From Epiperipatus broadwayi (lineage: Eukaryota > Onychophora > Udeonychophora > Euonychophora > Peripatidae), in assembly GCA_028023455.1 (NCBI GenBank), contig JAQFVV010006197.1, positions 13,637,254 to 13,701,253 on the forward strand: a stretch of DNA of 64,000 bases, read 5' to 3'. Within the stretch, counting starts at the first letter, position 1. Each line of letters begins with the position of its first letter. The notes beneath the pieces were generated by a model. The model ran no database searches. It was not told the DNA's origin and saw only the letters and a list, made by a program, of their open reading frames with translations. Position numbers and translations under genes: made by a program. Below are positions 10,499 to 22,741 of the stretch, in pieces.

Positions 10499-13400
10499 TA
10501 TTATTAATTAGTCTTTTTTAAATCATAAAATGTAATATTGAGAACATTTAGCTTATTTGTGAAAATTAATCATTTATCATATGGTTAGTTTTTTACGATG
10601 TTAAGTAACATTTGAGGACAAAGTGACTATGAGAGAACTTTGTTTTTATTCAATTGCCGACACAATTTTTTCACTCTTTTTCACTTTCATCACAAATTGA
10701 TTTACCTATTCCTATATTGGGTTAGCTGCTTAGTGATTTATGAATTAGTCAAAATTCCCTTTTCTATTTACAGATCATAAGTGAAGATATGATTTTCGTA
10801 TTTAATCTTGCAAATAATAAATTTTAACAATTAATAAAGAGTTATTTTAATATATGGTTCATTTAAAAAAGTAAACTGTAAAATTTAAAATAATAAATAA
10901 TTAATTGCATAACATATAATCAAAGCTTTTATTTAATTCAATTTTTCTTTTAATCTGCAAAAAAAAAAAAAAATTAAATGAATGTATTAAATAGATTTAT
11001 TGATATTTTTTTATTAAAAAAAAAGAATCAATATTTTAAAAAGATTTGTAACAAAAAGAATTTAGGGTTTTTTTTTTAAAAAAAAAAATCAGTCGTTAAA
11101 TAGAAATCTCCCCTTTTCCTGATTTAAATAATAATATTGACAGAGGACTTTCATATCATTTAATTTAGCATATATATAAAACCCTGCTATATTAATTTTT
11201 TTAAAATATATATGTATCTACCATGAATAAATATATTTTTGCAAAATTGATTATAGTTATCTTTAAAAACCTCTATCTGTATATGAAAAATTAAGTTATT
11301 AATTAGTTTCAGTATTATTATCTTTAAATTAAATTTCCCACCACTTTTCACATGAGCAATCTTTCCCAAAAACATTGAAAAATCTAAACCCTTTGTTTTG
11401 AGATAGCCCAGATATATATTACATTTAAAATATTATGAACATTTATTTCATATATCTAAAGAAATTTAGATCTATTAATTTACAAGTTAGGGATAGGTTA
11501 TATCATCCAGTATTTTGGGAAATGTTTGCTCTCAAATAAAAATTGGTTAGAGATTAAATTTAATATTGATAGTTGTTTGTGCATGTGGTTTAACAAAAGT
11601 TCAAAATTTATGCATGCACAAAAAATTTGACGTGAATAATGTTGATATATTTAATCTTTAAAATTAATTTAAAATTATGTGTTGAAATTTATAAATTTAA
11701 TATTTTGTTTTTATAATATGATTATTAATGTATATTTTATCACTTAGGTTATTATCTAAATTTTATAATATTTGTCAATTGAGAGAAAATAGTTTTCTCG
11801 GAAATAGTTTTTGTTTTTCGATGAATCATTAAATGCAACTTTGAATTTTATGGCATGTCATCTAATAGGATATCAGATTATGTTAAACAGATTGCTTGTT
11901 TTTCAAGACATCATGTAACATTTGAGCACTCTGTTAGGTCAAACTTTAATTTAGGGTAAACCACACAGGACAGTGGGCAGATGATCCAGAATAAAAATGC
12001 CTTTCCGAAGTTCCAAGATTGATTACTAGCTAGTGTTATAATGTTATACCATTGATGAAATATTTCTTTGATTAATTAATCTGAATGTTATATTAGTCAT
12101 TTTTGTCAATTATTTGCCCAAGTATGTGTTTCACAAATAACTTCTATTGCTCTTTTATTTAAATATTTGTTATTTTATTTTTAAAATTTGCCAATTTTTT
12201 TTTTTTTTTTAAAAAGCTATGAACAAATAAATGAAATTTATAATTAGTTTGGGATGGAAACAAATAATATGCTGAAAATAAAAGAGCTTTCAAGAACAAA
12301 TTAATGCTTTTAAATATATTGGAAACTAGGACTAATAAAGAAAATGATAATTTTTTTTGAGTAGCTGAATGTGGAAAAGATTTGTTATGGTTGATTTAAA
12401 ATGCTGGTTAGTGTAAAATATGAATGAAAAGTGATAAAAAAGTTTTTGAAATGAGAAATAATGGAAAATGGAAAAGACTACCTAGATAAAAATATTAAAC
12501 AGAGAGGATAGAAAAATGAAATTTATTGAAAAAATTAAAAAGAGAAACTAGATATGCTGTTAGAATAGAGATATGTGATAGATATGCTGAAAGCACTTGC
12601 AAAAAAAAAATAATAATAATAATTAGAGCTTTTAAAAAAAACAAAAACACTATTCTATGTTATTTATTGTTAAACATATTTAATTATATATTCGATTATT
12701 GTTTTTTAAAAGTAGGTTTAACGTGATTGTCAGAAATTAAATGCTCATCTTTTCATGAAGAAATGTACTTTTAAAACATTTAAATATAAGTAAATGCAAG
12801 TGGACTTCATTCTGTGTTACTTTTAATAATTTTGAAGCATATTTTCTTAGATTTTTTTTTTTTAAAAACTTACAATAATTTTTAAATTGAAAAATACCAT
12901 ATTGAAAATATCAATGATAAAAAAATATTTATTATAGCATATACGTGTTTTAAAATTAGCTATTAAATATATATGATTTAATTATAGAATCAAACTTGGA
13001 TGGAGTATTACATATATATGAATTAATTATGGAATTAAACTTCGATGGAATACTTTAAGTAGACATAATTTAATAATACTAATGTATATGAAATAGAAAT
13101 CTTTAATAAATGCGTTACGATAGGTTTTACTTATGAATCTGAGGTTTAGGTGCTCAACAGAAGCAATAGGAGACTTCAGACCACATTGAAATATTGAGAA
13201 ATGTATGTTGGAAATAATAAGAAAGGATAAAAAATTGAAATACGAAGTAATATATCATTGACATTATCGAAAGAATTAAAATGTTGAAATGCAGCTGGAG
13301 CACGCTGGTAGCCAAAAATGGTAATAAATGGGGCTAATTGAAATCTTAAACTGGATCTCAAGAGAACACATATGAGAAGGACGGATAAGAAATTTTGGAG

Positions 13401-13644
13401 AAGATATGAATCAAATAAATATGAGAAGACCTTCATCCTTAGTGGATCAATATTGGTTGAAAGTCATTATATATATATAACTCTAAGAACTCATAAAGAT
13501 ATGAGCCAAAAGCATTCTTATTAGCAAGCACTGGTTATTTAATTCAATGACATAGGTCAATAGGCACATGAAAATATGCAAGTCTATTATAACTAGTTTA
13601 AAATATGGTTTTTTTTTTTACAGAACAGGTGTTTTTCATACCTG
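10499..13644. other. A+T-rich sequence without assigned gene
   Basis: Poly-A/T tracts and short unsupported frames. A short tandem similarity at about 12,965-13,050 ('atgattTaattat.gaatcaaacttggatgga') repeats once with a period of about 57 bp. A fragment like the 53.4-kb repeat family occurs near 11,910. Confidence 0.35.
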
Positions 13645-13973
13645 ATAGGGGGATTGAACTCAGACTTTCACATGACCCTCAATCATCATGCTATCTCATA
13701 CCACTGATATACTTGATCACACACATATTGAAAAGATAAATAATCACCAATATACATATTTCATGCTAAACCAGCACTCGTCAGTTGGCTGAGCTTTGAT
13801 TGTATATATGTGTGGAGATGATAATCTGGACCAACTGTTGAGTGCGTTTAGCATGAAATACTTATATTGGTGATTATTTATCTTTTCAACATATGTATGA
13901 TCAAGTGTATCAGTGGTATGAGATAGCATGATGATTGAGAGTTGTGTGAAAGTCTGAGTTCAAACCCCCTATA
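13645..13973. repeat. Palindromic element with outward-facing tRNA-like ends (best copy)
   Basis: Arms at 13,645-13,773 and 13,845-13,973 are near-perfect inverted repeats around a spacer of about 70 bp. Read outward, each arm carries 'tatcagtggtatgagatag' (box A-like) followed about 45 bp later by 'gagttcaaaccccc' (box B-like) at its outer end, so both ends look like tRNA-derived polymerase III heads. Related copies or half-copies occur at 33,005-33,091 joined to 45,810 onward, 46.1-46.8 kb, 48,980-49,305 and 54,041-54,141. Confidence 0.75.
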
Positions 13974-16475
13974 TATAACTAGTTTAATGTATGTTTATAT
14001 GTATGCCGGATAGGCTAATATATTTGCTAATATTTACTTTTGCGGATATGCTAATGTATTTGCTAATATTTACTTTAGTTGTGCTTTGACAAAATCAAAA
14101 GCCTGGCTTAGCAAAGTAATAAATATTGTATTACATCAAAGTTTGTTACCGTAATAGTTGATAATTATCTATATACTCTTGTAAAATTTGTTTTATTACA
14201 TATCTACGATATAGACATACTGCATATTATAATTTATTTTTACATGTATATATATGTAGAACTTTTAATCAGTCGAATTATAAATAAATCGAAATGCTAG
14301 ACAACTTATTTGTTTACAACTTAATTATAATTATAATTCAATTGATTGATTTTTTTGATAACATTATGGTCGTATATTTAATGAAAAATGACTATAAAAA
14401 TAATATATATAGAGAAGTATTTACAAATCACGTAATTTACTATTCAAAATTAGAATCAATATTCCAGAGCTCCTTTTTATTATTTTTTCCCATTATCATT
14501 ATTAAAACTATTTTTGTCTTTCAGTCTCTGATGAAATATTTGATCTAGTAGATGTTTTAATATTTAAAATTAGAGTAATATAAATACAAAAGGCCTGTAG
14601 TGTAGTGTTTCATCTGATATACTTATGATCTGAGTTTAATTATATTATGACCATGTAAAAATTGAATTTTTTCAGGAACCAATCAGGCTATGGATTTTCA
14701 TTCCAGATAATTGGGTCATAGTAAAATCCTTTTTACTATCAAATATTGTCAATAAATAGTCATTTAACTATTATTTTCTGGAAAATGAAATAGGGATTTT
14801 TTAAAAAGCTGAATTTCTCATCAGTCAGCAATTAGCAAGCTGGATGATCAGTGCCTTCTTCATAATATCTCTATGAGGCAAAATACACACTATAGAACAA
14901 AGATCACCATTGAGATCTGGCATAGACTATTAAGTGACTTATCTTAATCTAAATAACTTACTGCTAACATAATTGCATAAATCACTTGATTAAATTAGGG
15001 TTTCAATGTTAGTGGTGCTTTTAAAAATATTTATCATTCTTTTTCGATTGGGTATGAAAATTTTTATTATTATAATCACCAAATGCTAAATTTGGCTGTC
15101 AGTAGAGACCAACTGATATATATTGAATCGAACTTCAGATATGAGAGGTTAATTGTGAATAATCAATAAGAAATGTCTATTGTTTTCTTCCCAGACTTTA
15201 TTGCCATCTCTCTATGTTTATTTATTTACTTATTTTTCTGCTTTTTAACTGACTTCTATATATTAAATCAGTATAGAACAAATTCTTAATTAACACAAGC
15301 CACTGGTCATCTCTCTTGGAACCAATATATGTTTGTGCAACTATATTTTCATTTCTTTATTATACACACAGCAATTCTGTCTCCAGTATTTTATATGATT
15401 ATGTAAAGTGTGCAAAATTTTCAGTTTTGAGAAGCACAGCCATCAGGTCAAAAATTTCAGGTGTTCTTAGTAGTGATCTTGCATTACATAGTACAATCAA
15501 ACTGAAACACTTTTGGAAAATATATTGGGACTCAACAACCACTTGACAATTGATTGTAGATTTAGGTAACTTTTTAGGGAGTTCTTTAACATTCATAAAT
15601 ATGGAAAAACCTTAAAAAAAGATGGTTTAAAATGCATTTCTCAGAATGTGGTGAGGCCATGATGCCTGACTGATTGCTCGTGTGAACAGTAAAATAATAA
15701 TAATGACAAAAAAAACCCAGAAAGTAATGGTGATAATAAAGTTAAGTACTTCATATTTTTCTAAATGCAATTATATGGAATCTGTGAATTTTACTTGATA
15801 TGTGTATTTTAAGATTTAAATGTAAATCTACATTTCTAACTAAGGAAGTTTAATTGCCAGGGATAGCAATACATTTTTCAGAAGGACAAATCATAAAATA
15901 AAATTAAAAGTTATGATATTGGATTAACTAGCCCTAGATATAATTTGATATCATTTATGATTGGAATTCCTAGAGAAAGGCTAATAACATTTAACATTGA
16001 TTTGCATGATATTTGAGTTAATAATACAATACTTATGCTTCTTTTTTGGATAGTTTAATCACATCAGTGCCTTCCCTCTGGAATATTTAGTATATGCATT
16101 AACAGGGAAAAAAAAATCATTGATCATTGTTACTGGAAAGAATGATATGTTGTTTTTGAATTTTTTTGTGTAACATATGGATTGACTGTATTTGTTTATT
16201 AGAAAAATTGTTATAAAGGAACTGGGATTTATACTACTTAAAACAATAACTTTGTATTAACAATAAAAAGGTATAGATTGTTAAACAATTCTTAGTGTAC
16301 TCTAAGATTTAAAATGTACTTTTATTTTTAATGCAGTTATAATTTTAACTTTTAAACCTATTTTTAATACATCTTTTTTTGAATTATATTAGATGTTCAT
16401 TTTTTAGAAGAAACTATTATTTATTATCAATAGTTGTTCAAACACCAGAATTGTTAATTTGTATTTTTCATTATT
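13974..16475. other. A+T-rich sequence, possible LINE scrap only
   Basis: Apart from the weak LINE-like frame at 15,399-15,596, nothing firm is seen. A tRNA-like string ('ggcctgtagtgtagtgttt...gatctgagttta') near 14,594 may be a decayed SINE. Confidence 0.35.
15399..15596 (-). pseudogene. Possible LINE endonuclease N-terminal fragment
   Basis: A 65-codon minus-strand frame contains CNARSLL followed by a hydrophobic/acidic helix (EIFDLMAVLL). In CR1/L2/RTE-type LINEs the apurinic endonuclease domain opens with an N-x-R-S-L motif followed by such a helix and then a T-E-T-W motif; the last is not found here. The frame is short and isolated. It may be chance, and I give it low weight. Confidence 0.22.
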
Positions 16476-16491
16476 AAAAAATGTAGTTCAT

Positions 16492-16585
16492 GTCGAGCAT
16501 CGGTGGCCTAGTGGTTAGCATAACTATCTTCCAAGCAGCTGGCCCGGGTTCGCTTCCTGGTCAATGCATTTGACATATGGGGAAA
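16492..16585 (+). mobile_element. tRNA-Gly-derived SINE (subfamily A)
   Basis: The tRNA-like body spans 16,497-16,567: acceptor strand gcatcgg pairs with tcaatgc, box A is tggcctagtggttagc, the anticodon loop is cttccaa (TCC) and box B is gggttcgcttcc. From known tRNA sequences this closely resembles tRNA-Gly(UCC). The tail is atttgacatatgggg plus A-run. Target duplication: 16,476-16,491 and 16,586-16,601, 15 of 16 identical. Confidence 0.9.
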
Positions 16586-16707
16586 AAAAAATGTAGTTGA
16601 TGACATTTTCTTTAAAATATTTGTTTATGTCAAATATTGTCTTAAATTTATTTACCTAAAGTATCATGATAAAAAACGCAAGATTAAAGATTAAAGAATC
16701 GTATCTT

Positions 16708-16810
16708 GGTCTTGCATTGGTGGTCGAGAGGTCAGCATGACTGCCTTGTAGGCAGTTGCCCGGGTTGCAGGTTCACACCCCGGCCGATGCTATGACACTT
16801 AAAAAAAAAA
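16708..16810 (+). mobile_element. tRNA-Gly-derived SINE (subfamily B)
   Basis: Begins with gtcttgcattgg after a G and ends with cggccgatgctatgacactt and an A-run. Relative to subfamily A it has tggtcgagaggtcagc as box A and additional bases in the T-arm (gggttgcaggttcacacccc). A perfect 15-bp target duplication, aaagaatcgtatctt, lies at 16,693-16,707 and 16,811-16,825. Confidence 0.9.
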
Positions 16811-16825
16811 AAAGAATCGTATCTT

Positions 16826-18500
16826 ATACAAATTTATCTTGTGCTATGAATTCAAAATTAACCAGCTTTTTGATTAATTGTTCCTGGCCAATACAATGAA
16901 ATGTTGAATTCATCGCCTAGGAGAAAATATAATTTTTTACACTGACTTGATAAGGACTCGTAAGAGTTGAAAGCGCTTGGCAATAATTATTTAGTTATTA
17001 ATTTATTTTATTTATATTAAAGAAACTCTGTTTTAACAATTGACGAATTGTTATATTATATTTATAGTTATATATTAACCGAAGTATTATTTATTATAAT
17101 TAAACATTAGAAAATTTATTTTAATCTGCTGCATTAATTTTGTTTAATCCAATTTAATTTAATTTTATAAAACATGATGGAAATTTTTGACCCTTTTGTT
17201 ATAAAATTTTTGAGGAAGTAATGTTGTGAAAGCCTTGGCTCTGTGGATTTGAATGTGGAGTATTTGTAGTGTTGTATTTATTTTTATTATAGAAAAAATA
17301 TTTGTCTTTGTTATTTAAGAAATTTCTCAGTTATTTGTTCACATCATTCCACATATCAACCAGAAATCACTCCCCTTATGAATAAAGTCTAAATATTTAT
17401 AAAATATTATAAATTATTTTAAGTGTATTTGTTAAAAGAGTTCATGAATATTGAAACTATTAAGAATCATTTTATTAAATTATTTAAGCATTAGTAGAAT
17501 ATCTAAGAAAGATGTATTTTCTTAATAATTATAATTTGATTTATTACTTAAGATCATTTCAATTAATTCAATTTGCTTATTTCAAATCAATGCACATATT
17601 TATTTTAAAATCATTTTTATATTTAAAGATCATATTTATTATTTTAGGATAAACTTTAATTTTACAAGAACCTAATTCATATTTATAATGTGTTTAAATT
17701 GATTTGTTCTAAAATGTTTAGGATGGCTACAAAATTCCTTACCCATTCTTAATACTTGAGTGTAATCCTGGAATATTCATTATTTTATTCTAAAATTAAG
17801 ATATCATGTTTATGTTATTTAAATTAGCGATAGTATTGTTATTATCATAATCATGATAAGACATTAGCTCAAGAGAAGTGTATGTCTTATTTATTTTATT
17901 TTCTAAGGTTTCATTCAATGTAGAATAAATCTGAGGAGTCTAAAAGAATTCATTTTTATAATTTAAATGAGATCATATTATCCTGTGATATCCTGATTTA
18001 ATTTAATGAACTATCTATCCTACTTAAATTTATTTTGATAATGAAGAAAGTACATTCAATGATAGATCTTAAATGGCACAGATTTTAAAAGAACAATTCT
18101 AAATTTTATAAGAATTAAGTAAAGTTTTTATCTGATCAAAGCAATGAGATACTTAGAATATCTTTAGTAGAGGGATATAAAAATGTAGTTATAATAGATA
18201 TTTGTGGAAGAAAGAAATTTAAATGTAACCTCCATGGGATATGCTTACAATATTAAGAGTCTTTTATTGTGCTAGAGTGAGTTGAGATTTCTCCTCTTGA
18301 TTTATTAATAATGTGTATGTATACAATATTTTATTATAAATGCTCCCTTGTATATCTTTTTATCATAGCATATGACATTTGTTTTATAAACCGACTGAAC
18401 TTAGCTATTACATTACAATTTTAGCATAAAGAAGATAAAGCATTGTTGTTGCTTATTCACTCTCTTTCTCCCAGGTTATAATATGTATATATTGTTAAAA
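16826..18500. other. A+T-rich sequence without assigned gene
   Basis: No supported coding frame or definable repeat. Composition is uniformly A/T-rich. Confidence 0.4.
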
Positions 18501-18501
18501 G

Positions 18502-18565
18502 GAGATTGCCTTAACAACAGATTGAGATTGTTATTGATATTAGTGTTATTTAAGTGTTGACTGCA
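18502..18565 (+). repeat. Dispersed repeat, copy 1 (other copy at 53,215-53,278)
   Basis: The string 'agattgccttaacaacag' through 'gttgactgc' recurs at 53,215-53,278 with a few substitutions and small indels, in the same orientation. In both places it is preceded by a 'ctcactctctct'-like run. No identity can be assigned. Confidence 0.55.
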
Positions 18566-18658
18566 TTTCTATATTTACATTAATAGCTATCTAGCCTGTA
18601 TATATATATATTTCTCTTGATGGTTATTCCTTTTTAAACCATTATGTTGTCTTTCTTA

Positions 18659-19592
18659 TATACTTTCTCACTGAATTGAATGTGTAAACATAATTAATTT
18701 AGTAGACAACTATATAATTTAACCATATATTTATTTTCGTCTAATCAATTTTTACTCAAAATTGAACCTTGTCAAAACGTTACATTAATTCTATGTCACA
18801 TGATTTACATATCATCTTAGTACTCCCTCTATTGACCAACCTCAACCCTAAAAATGTTTTTATGTTTTCCAATTTTTATTTAATGATCAGTTTCCTCCCA
18901 ACTTTATTGAGCCTTGTACTAAGTTCATACATTTCTCTTTATATTCTTATATATACTTTATCTTATATACTTTCCTTTCTTTGCAATTTCCACAATATTT
19001 TATCACTTCAATACTTTCTTCACATTTCATAACATGCCCTGTTTCTAAAAAAAAAATATGCTAAAATGGTCCTAACTTAATATTTCTTCTTTTTATTGTT
19101 CTGTCATGCTCTTTCTCCTTTTATTTTACTTTTCACTGACTAGCTTATATGTACCATCATAACATCCCTTACACCTAATTTTATACACAATTTCTATCTT
19201 ATCACTCATATCATTTTTCATTTTTGCATTAATCACTAACTTTAATCATTAAAAAAGTTAATGAAGAAAGTATTGAAGTGATAAAATATTATAGAAATTG
19301 CAAAGGAAGGAAAATGTATGAGATAAGGTATATATATAAGAAAATAAAGAGAAATATATGAACTTAGTACAAGGCTCAATAAAGTTGGAAAGAAACTAAA
19401 CATTAAATAAAAATTGGAAAGTATAAAAACATTTCTTAGGGTAGAGGTTCATGACATATAGAATTGACATAACATTTTGACAAAGTTCAATTTTGAATAA
19501 ATGTCAATTAGATGAAAATACATATATGATTAAAATATATAATTATCTTTTAAATTGATTATGTTTACATATTCAATTCAGAGAGAAAAAAT
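18659..19592. repeat. Large foldback: 330-370-bp inverted arms, about 235-bp spacer
   Basis: The left arm (18,659-19,027) returns as reverse complement at 19,262-19,592. Examples are 'actttattgagccttgtac' on the left against 'gtacaaggctcaataaagtt' on the right, and the outer strings ctgaattgaatgtgtaaac and gtttacatattcaattcag. The right arm lacks about 35 bp present around 18,800-18,840 of the left arm. The pyrimidine-rich spacer has no coding frame. It resembles a foldback transposon or a head-to-head repeat pair. Confidence 0.8.
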
Positions 19593-19599
19593 ATATATA

Positions 19600-21245
19600 T
19601 TCAATAGATGTGTTGATTTTCTTATTATATTCATTGCTTTATTCTGTATGCTACTTTAATCAACCTTTTCAATAATTTTAAATTGTATATATTTTTAAAA
19701 GATTTGTCTCAGGTGCCAAAATTGAGTGGCTAGTCCGATGAACATCCAATGAAAACATGTCCTTATAGTAGTAGTTTTAGCATCCCATTCACAAAACTAG
19801 AATATTATGAATGGTCCCATGATCATGCTGCATTTGCAAAATCTTATTGGAGGATCTTGTAATGACATCAGCATTATATATATCTTTCAAAATAAATGCT
19901 GCATAACTAATTATTATCATCTAACTTATTAAATATTATATAATATGTAGTAAATTACATATAATATTTTAAATATATAAATAAATCTTTATATTGTCGA
20001 TATAAGGGTAATCCACATATTTATATATTTGAAAAAAAAAAAAAAAATGAAATGAAGATTCTCTATATGAATAAATAGCTTTGGGATAGTTGCATATCAT
20101 TTTTAAATAGTATTTTATTTTGTAAGGATATAGTTTCTAATGTAAAAATATATAGTGAGATAAAGTTAATCTAACATATTCTGTTGATACCAGTCATATG
20201 TGATAAAAGTTTTAGTCATTTTATCATGGTAGTATAATATTTCTTGATAAGATAATCTTAAATAAAACAGGTTTTTCTATATCTCTAACTGTTTGCAACT
20301 GTATTATTAAAAACAGAATGAACTTCAACATTATGAAGATTTACAGGGTTTTTCAAAAAACAAATATTTACACCCCCCCCCCGATAAATATAAATATGTA
20401 TGTATTAGCAGGCATTGGTAATAAGTTTAAATAAAATCTGCAGGAACCTAATCTCACTCCAGAATTTTTAGCATTTGGTTTTTATTGTATAAACCATTTT
20501 TATGATTAAACTCATAATATGCTAAAAGTTTGATTAAAATTTCTGCTCTTCTATGCAATATTTTCATAAAGACTTCCGTTTCTTTTTGTTTTTCAGCTGG
20601 ATTAAGACTTGACTGCTCTTTCTCTTTAACAGCTAAGTTAGGAATAATTTCTTCTACTGTCTTTTTCAGCAGTGTAATTAAGACTTGGCTGCTCTCTCTT
20701 CAATAGCTAAGTTAGAAATATCTTACCAGACATTTGGGTCACTTATTTACACCTCCATTATTTTTCTAAAACAATCTTGTCTATAAGCAATCATAATCTA
20801 TCTGCAAGATGATAATTTTATAACAACCAATTAGATAAATTTTTATAAATACAATTGTTTAGCTATTTTCCTTCTTAATCATAGATATTGAAAAACAAAT
20901 CAAGAACTTAAATTAACATCATAAAACTCTTGATGTTACTTTCTAATTAAAAAAAACATTGCAAAAGGAAAATGAGAGTCAGTTAATTGCACTGATTTGA
21001 TTTTTTACATTGAAGAGAGATAAAGAAAAAAGAAAAAAAACAACTGTGATGAAAATAAAATATATGAAAAATATTAAGCTCTTATTTTTTTCTTTTTAAA
21101 AATACTATTAAAAATAAAACTATCTCTCGTTTAAGATTACAATTAATAATATTCATTAAATAATTTATAAAAAAGAGAAAATTATTATTTTTCTCTTAGC
21201 CTTTTATTTGGTCAATTTATTTATTGGCTGAGTAAGGTAAAACTC
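19600..21245. other. A+T-rich sequence with a 76-bp tandem duplication
   Basis: At 20,601-20,716 the motif 'attaagacttGgctgctct...agctaagtta' occurs twice with a period of 76 bp. No gene is seen. A (C)9 run lies at about 20,373. Confidence 0.45.
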
Positions 21246-21249
21246 TGAA

Positions 21250-22080
21250 CTTTTAATAGGTCAATTCACAAACTCACTGATAGAAATAAATTCATCTTTT
21301 AATATTATATTAATTTTAGTTTCATTTGCAAAAAGTATATTAATTATTTGTAAGGTTATGAAAGTAAACGAAAGTTTTTTCAAAAATATATTTTTATTTA
21401 TAATTATAAAAATATTCAATAGCTGAAACATCAAAAAAAAAAGATCATAGCAAATTACAAGAAATGTAAATGTCATTATGTCCCTCCTCAATTTACGTTA
21501 ATAAAAAAAGCTACAAATTTTTTAGTAAAATCTTAGCATTTTTCTAAAAATAATTATATTTTCAGCATATTTTAACCAAAATACATTATAATATGTAAAT
21601 AAATGCCAGAAAAATATTCTAAAACATTAATCTTTGTTTGAAAATCAAATAAACAGCTTGGGGCAATATAAACTCTTGACAGGCAAATCAAAAATTTCTA
21701 CTGCTGGTTTCTTTTTCAATTTACAATCGTGTAAAGTATACAATTTTGAAGTAAAACCTTATTACTTTTGATAACTATATTTTCAGCAGATTTTATGAAA
21801 ATAATTTGTAATATGTCAAAAAAATAATAAAAAAAACCACCCTAAAACATATATTTTCATTTTCAGCGGTGAAAAATATTTATCAGCGGTCTCTTTTTGA
21901 CCAAATAATCATCAGCCAATCAGCGTTGAGAATGGATGGCTTCAGCCAATCAGCGCTGAGAATAGATGGCCTGCTTCTTTTGTTATACTTAAAACACCCC
22001 TATTATTGACTTTTTACTTGTAAAATAATTCAAGAGAGGGCAGCATCTTATGGGACTTTTTCTAAGCTTTCAAACAAGCA
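21250..22080. repeat. Dispersed repeat with internal tandem structure, copy 1
   Basis: Two diverged units are seen inside, each containing 'tttctaaaa/ataactatattttcagca.attttA' and 'taatatgt.aa..aaa', starting near 21,480 and 21,715. A relative lies at 50,330-50,800, sharing 'ttatgaaagtgaa.gaaagttttt' and 'ttgacaggcA'. Near its right part are the CCAAT duplications (21,912-21,971). The class is unknown; an old LTR is possible. Confidence 0.5.
21912..21971 (+). promoter_or_regulatory. Two 30-bp tandem units each with an extended CCAAT box
   Basis: tcagccaatcagcgYtgaga is present twice with a spacing of exactly 30 bp (starting 21,912 and 21,942). CAGCCAATCAG is a near-ideal NF-Y binding site. 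A weak TATA-like ttatacttaaaa follows near 21,982. This may be the promoter of the surrounding repeat rather than of a host gene. Confidence 0.45.
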
Positions 22081-22607
22081 TAAAATCATTACCATAACTC
22101 AAAAAGTGACTCATTTCAAGTGATCTAAAGCCATTGACATGAATGAGTGTCAAAACCTAGAAAAGGGCTTTAAATTAAAATACTAATTAATTATAATTAT
22201 CTGAGAGAGTTAAAAAACTTGTTTACCTTCTTTTATAATTTTCTATCCCTTCTACAATCATTTATAACTCTTATTAAAATATTTACATATAAAATCATAT
22301 TATTATTTAAGAAATTTAATGTTTGAAAACTCTCATACCATCTTTTGGGACTTAAAATATTTAGTTAAATGAAGACCCATTCTTATTATAAAAAAATATG
22401 CTTGGGAAAATTAAATATTATTTTCCCCATTAATTAAATAACCCTAAACTAAACCCGAAGAACATGCTGCTAACTATCTAATTATTTTTAATGCAGCTAT
22501 GTAGCCAACTGGTTACAATGCTAAACAAAAAAATATATGACAAAAATAAATATAAATGTATATATAGGTCAGTTTAACCCCAGTTGTAATTGATTGACCT
22601 TCCTCTT

Positions 22608-22741
<134 letters not shown>

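Noticed and set aside
16497-16567. Functional tRNA-Gly gene
   Set aside because: The cloverleaf is imperfect, the sequence ends in a SINE tail and A-run, and it is flanked by a target duplication.
18769-19032. 87-codon hydrophobic frame
   Set aside because: Lies entirely in the left arm of the 18.7-19.6 kb foldback. Its hydrophobicity follows from pyrimidine-rich sequence.
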